This document shows positions 60,561 through 64,000 of a stretch of DNA of 64,000 bases, in pieces (the stretch's first letter is position 1; every line of letters begins with the position of its first letter). Made by a program: the position numbers and the translations under genes. This DNA comes from Purshia tridentata (Eukaryota > Streptophyta > Magnoliopsida > Rosales > Rosaceae): the NCBI GenBank assembly GCA_003254885.1, contig QANT01002165.1, positions 110,968 to 174,967 on the forward strand. Reading direction: 5' to 3'. A model generated the notes under the pieces. It was not told where the DNA came from. It was given only the letters and a program-made list of their open reading frames with translations, and made no database searches.

Positions 60561-61175
60561 GTTCTTAGAAGGTCAAATCAAGTGCAATATAGGGGGTGTT
60601 TGAAGTGGGTTTCTAACTTCTAATATGTTAGACTTGAAAAGATGTACAGTTTAAGAGTTGCTAATGATATTATGATGTTTGGAGAAAATGAATAAAACTT
60701 TATCTTGTTCAGTTTATCTGAATGAAATTTTGAGTAGATGAACAACTCTTTTCTCCACTTTCCACTATATAAGTTAATTTTTTTTTGTTAACATAACAAT
60801 TATCTTTCATTGTGATTCAATAAGTCATTTTCAATGAAGCACTCATTTTTGAACTGATGATCCATTTTCACAACCAACCCGACGTTTCATTAGTCACCCA
60901 ACAAAGTCACATTTGACGTCATATGGAATAGCAACAGTGAGGCACATGTCAATCTATTTCAGTTATATATATAATATAATATATGAATGCATTATTTAAA
61001 GGGTTAGTTACAATTTATCTCCCAAATGATTGGGAGTTGTCACTTTATTCCCCTAATCTAAATTTTTTAACTGTTAATCTCTCATACTATATTCCGTCCA
61101 ACAGAAAACCGCCAAAACCAATGAAAATGTCGACAATAATTCTTTCTCTCGGCTTAATTGGGCTTAATGTGTAGG
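60561..61175. repeat. Segmental repeat between HSP70 fragment and RIN13-like copy B
   Basis: Homologous to 55461-56030: shared words include TTCTAACTTCTAATATGTTA, GAACAACTCTTTTCTCCACT, GTTAACATAACAATTATCTT and CACTCATTTTTGAACTGATG. It is preceded by GATGCAGAAGAAGCATTCTTG, which also occurs after copy B near 62740. Confidence 0.8.
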
Positions 61176-61536
61176 TTTTGGATACGAGTCTGAGGTGTCA
61201 TTTATATTTTTTGGGCTGGCCAATCAAAAGAAAGTGATAGAGGGGTCCACGAGACGCAGTGCCGTCATTGGGAAAATATCTCAGAACCCCCCTGCCCAAC
61301 AACTACAAGCAAGATTGCAGTCGGTTTGGTGTGCGAGTGTGTGAGTCAATCTTCATCAAAGAGAGTACTCAGAACCCCCACATAAACACAACCATGATGA
61401 TTCAAAGCGCTTCTTCTTTTGCTCAAATCATTCAAAGCGTTCCAAAAGCGAGAGAGCGACAGCGACAGCGATGATAGCAAGAGAGAAAGAGAGATCAAGA
61501 GCCAGAGAGATATTGAGAGCGAGACTGAGAGTGAGA

Positions 61537-62533
61537 ATGGTTAAAAACGGCAAGAAAGCCATAGCGATATCTACCCCCTCATACGATAAGAAACAAAAGA
61601 AGGTGATTCAGAGAACATGGTCTTCCTCAAAGAAAGCTGATGAGTCTCCCATCAGACACATTCTCTGTGTCAAGAAAAAGGAGGATGTTAAACATTTTGA
61701 GCTAGTCGAGGACTGTTTCATCTTAGATTTCGACCCATTTGAGCCCATTCAATTATCCAAGTTATCTGCGTTTGGAAATGGTGCTGCTGATAATAATGTT
61801 GCTCCTGACCTTGCTGTTATTTCTGAGAAAGGCCAGGTTTGAGTTTTCCCCATCACCCATTTGATATCTCCGTGCCTTTCTTTTGTTTAATCAATTTTCT
61901 TACGTTGTTACCCTGTTTGGTTGCTGGGAAATGTAGGTGAACAGAGGAATTTGAAATCATTACCCCATTTTGGCTACGAGCATTCTAGTTCTCTTTAAAA
62001 AAAAGGGAAACTTTAGTATTTGTCTGTTTATAGTCTGACACTGAAACCCGAGAAATCTAAAACATAAAAAAAGAAGATGTTTCTTATTCATTTTCCTTAC
62101 AAGTTTTGTTGGAAGCCAAACATTGAATTGCATTTATATCTAATGTTTAACTAGTTTTGTGAATATACTAAGCACTGTCTGTATATGTGTTATTGTTGAC
62201 GTGTAGGTTGCTTGTAGAGATTATCCACATTCAAGGCATCTCTGTATGAAGTTTCCTTTCAAGATAACACCTCATGAAATCTACTGTGGGCTGGTAATGG
62301 AGTTTACAATCTAAAATATTTGTTATGTATGATCCCATTTCTGCTTTTTAACATGATATTAAATTGAATTGACTAATAATTTTATGCAGTGCTACTGCTA
62401 TGTTTGCGATTCAGCAGCTCCATGTAAGTTATGGAGAACCCCTATAATAGGACATTGCCATGCTTCTGAGCACGATGGGCACTGGAAGTACAAAAGGCAG
62501 TTGAGAAAACAGCAAGCAGTGGTTAAGAAATGA
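61537..62533 (+). CDS. RIN13-like protein, copy B
   Basis: Exons 61537-61836, 62207-62293 and 62390-62533 give 176 aa. The start is set by comparison with copy A (MVKNGKK against MGKNGKE); an in-frame ATG at 61471 would add 22 Arg/Glu-rich residues. Shared blocks are SPIRHILCVKKKEDVKHFEL, EDCFILDFDPFEPIQLSKL and SEKGQVACRDYPHSRHLC, followed by GLCYCYVCDSAAPCKLW and HCHASEHDGHWKYKRQ. All Cys/His positions of copy A's C-terminal module are kept, so both copies look functional. The acidic Ser-Glu patch is altered (WSSSKKADESP), and the C-terminus is shorter. Exon-intron structure and phases are identical to copy A, indicating tandem duplication. Function is inferred only from the RIN13 family name. 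Confidence 0.72.
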
Positions 62534-64000
62534 ACTAACTCTTGCTTTAAAGCCATATGATCATATCGCAGTTATGGTGAACTCAACTGTTTTGCTCTTA
62601 GGTGGTCAAATTCGTGTAAAATTTTGCTCATAGGGGGTACTTATGAAGTAGAGTTACTACTAATCAACTGTTTTTTGTTTGGTTTATGGTTTCTAATATG
62701 TTGACATGAAAAGATGTAGAGTTACTACTAATGAACTTATGATGCAGAAGAAGCATTTTTGGCTTTGATTTTTTTTTTTTTTGGTTTTTAGCAATTTCAG
62801 CCTTAATCGTTTTTAGAGTTCATCAGGATTACATATCCCTCATGGCATGGAATGGATTATCTATATTCTATCCCTCAGGCATTTTTTTTGGCATTAGAAA
62901 ATGAAGTTCCTTCGTGTTCATGTTCACTAACTCTTCCCTTGGCCTTGAAAATTTTCTTGTGTTATTTTAGAAAGTCACATTTGGGGTTGCATGGGTCAAA
63001 TGTTTGCAGCCATTCTGTTAAGGATTTTTTTTTTTTGTTTAATTGAAAACGCCATACTGAATACTGATACAGTATTCTCAGATTGTGATTGCAACTGGGG
63101 TTTGATGTGAGCCCAAATGAATTGTGGAAGAGCCAAAAGTACTTAAAATTGCTTCGCTTATGACATGCATTCGAATTTCTGAAGGAAGAGCGAAACACAG
63201 AAATGATTCATGCAAATGAAGACTAAAGCCACAGACGTGTAATATTGCAATGGGCTTGGTGTGGGCCCAAACTAAATTGTGGGTAAGATTTGGAATTAAA
63301 GGTATGAGAATAAGCCCAAAGGTCGGCCCATATAATCCAAAAGCGAAACCCTTGCGAACTCAAAACCTCTCCATATAACAGAAAGGCATCCCATCCCTAT
63401 CTACTGCTGCGTGAGAGTGTGCCCCCAATCNTCTCTCTCACACAAAAATAATTTTTTGATCTCTTTGCCATTGTGTGGTTTTTCCCTTCCCTATGCCCTT
63501 TTTGGTCATTGACATTGTGCCTAACATACTCTGAATTGGGTTAGTTCCTTCTGACCAAATTTCTGAATTTTCTTTTCTTTGTCTCAGACACACCAAACTG
63601 AGTTTTGTAACCAGCGTTCTTACATGGTTGTCGTCTGGGATGGCGTGTTTGGTGATTGATGGATGTTGTCCCCTCTCCAATATCTCTGATTCACTATTTG
63701 CTATTGATGTGGCGTTTTCATCGCCGTTGATTCTTTTTTGGGATGCTGGGATTGAAATCAGCTCCTTGCTTTCTACCTGCTCTTTACCAGATAAGTTTCA
63801 GTTTCTTTTATTATCTTTTAATCTGGTTTCTTTGCCTTTGTCATATTGGGTGATTGTGGTGGTTGCGTACTTTTGCTTTCGTTTTCCTGGGTTTGTGTTT
63901 CTACTGGGTGAGTGTTATTTTTCAGATATTTGCTGATTTGTATTTGTGTTGAGTCAGAGTTTTTACTTTTTTTTTTTAATCAGTTTTGATCAACCCTGTG
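62534..64000 (+). promoter_or_regulatory. Spacer, then probable promoter and leader of a gene beyond the window
   Basis: After RIN13-like copy B there is a partial copy of the local repeat (62593-62755). From 63228, GGGCCCAAAC, GGCCCATATAA and AAACCCTTGCG resemble site II and telo-box elements of housekeeping plant promoters. Pyrimidine-rich sequence follows without a convincing exon, possibly a 5' UTR intron. One undetermined base (N) is at 63431. Confidence 0.4.

Noticed and set aside
63628-63936. 102-codon plus-strand frame near the right edge
   Set aside because: Hydrophobic, T-rich translation of probable leader/intron sequence; no motif and the gene body lies beyond the window.

Overview
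This window is nuclear DNA of a eudicot plant. The evidence is intron-rich genes with GT-AG junctions, AT-rich spacers, a plant tRNA-Cys, plastid- and clock-specific genes, foldback MITEs, a tRNA-derived SINE and a copia remnant. The TTG1, COMT and DMR6 proteins look closest to Rosaceae versions. That placement rests on memory of those families and is tentative.

Layout, left half: 3' part of an SR splicing factor (1-1818); a SINE; two related small proteins (3199-4149); a START-domain lipid-transfer-like protein on the minus strand (4692-7071); an unknown acidic/basic protein with a probable GC-AG intron (8612-10901); two convergent plastid gene-expression genes, mTERF8-like (11532-13171) and the ribosome hibernation factor PSRP1 (13503-15383); a repeat-rich spacer; a PRR5/PRR9-clade clock pseudo-response regulator with evening elements in its promoter (18782-22572); NHL26 (25986-26624); a Nudix-like protein with an imperfect signature (29553-30392).

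Layout, right half: a RING-H2 protein whose 3' end is tandemly duplicated (33274-33870); a truncated copia retrotransposon; TTG1 (37731-38759); a MITE cluster (39.2-41.9 kb); DMR6 (44485-48142) convergent with COMT (48580-50847); a tRNA-Cys with a mutated T-loop; and a locally duplicated block (about 52.9-62.8 kb) with two RIN13-like genes flanking a strongly diverged HSP70, plus broken copies of neighbouring sequence.

Functional links: mTERF8 and PSRP1 both act in plastid gene expression. DMR6 (salicylate hydroxylation), COMT (lignin), RIN13-like and NHL26 touch defence or phloem biology. I see no operon-like or clearly undescribed multi-gene system. The most unusual parts are the RIN13/HSP70 duplicated block and the families of long-inverted-repeat elements that share a core but differ at their ends. 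All exon boundaries were read by eye from splice consensus and family alignment from memory; no search was run.
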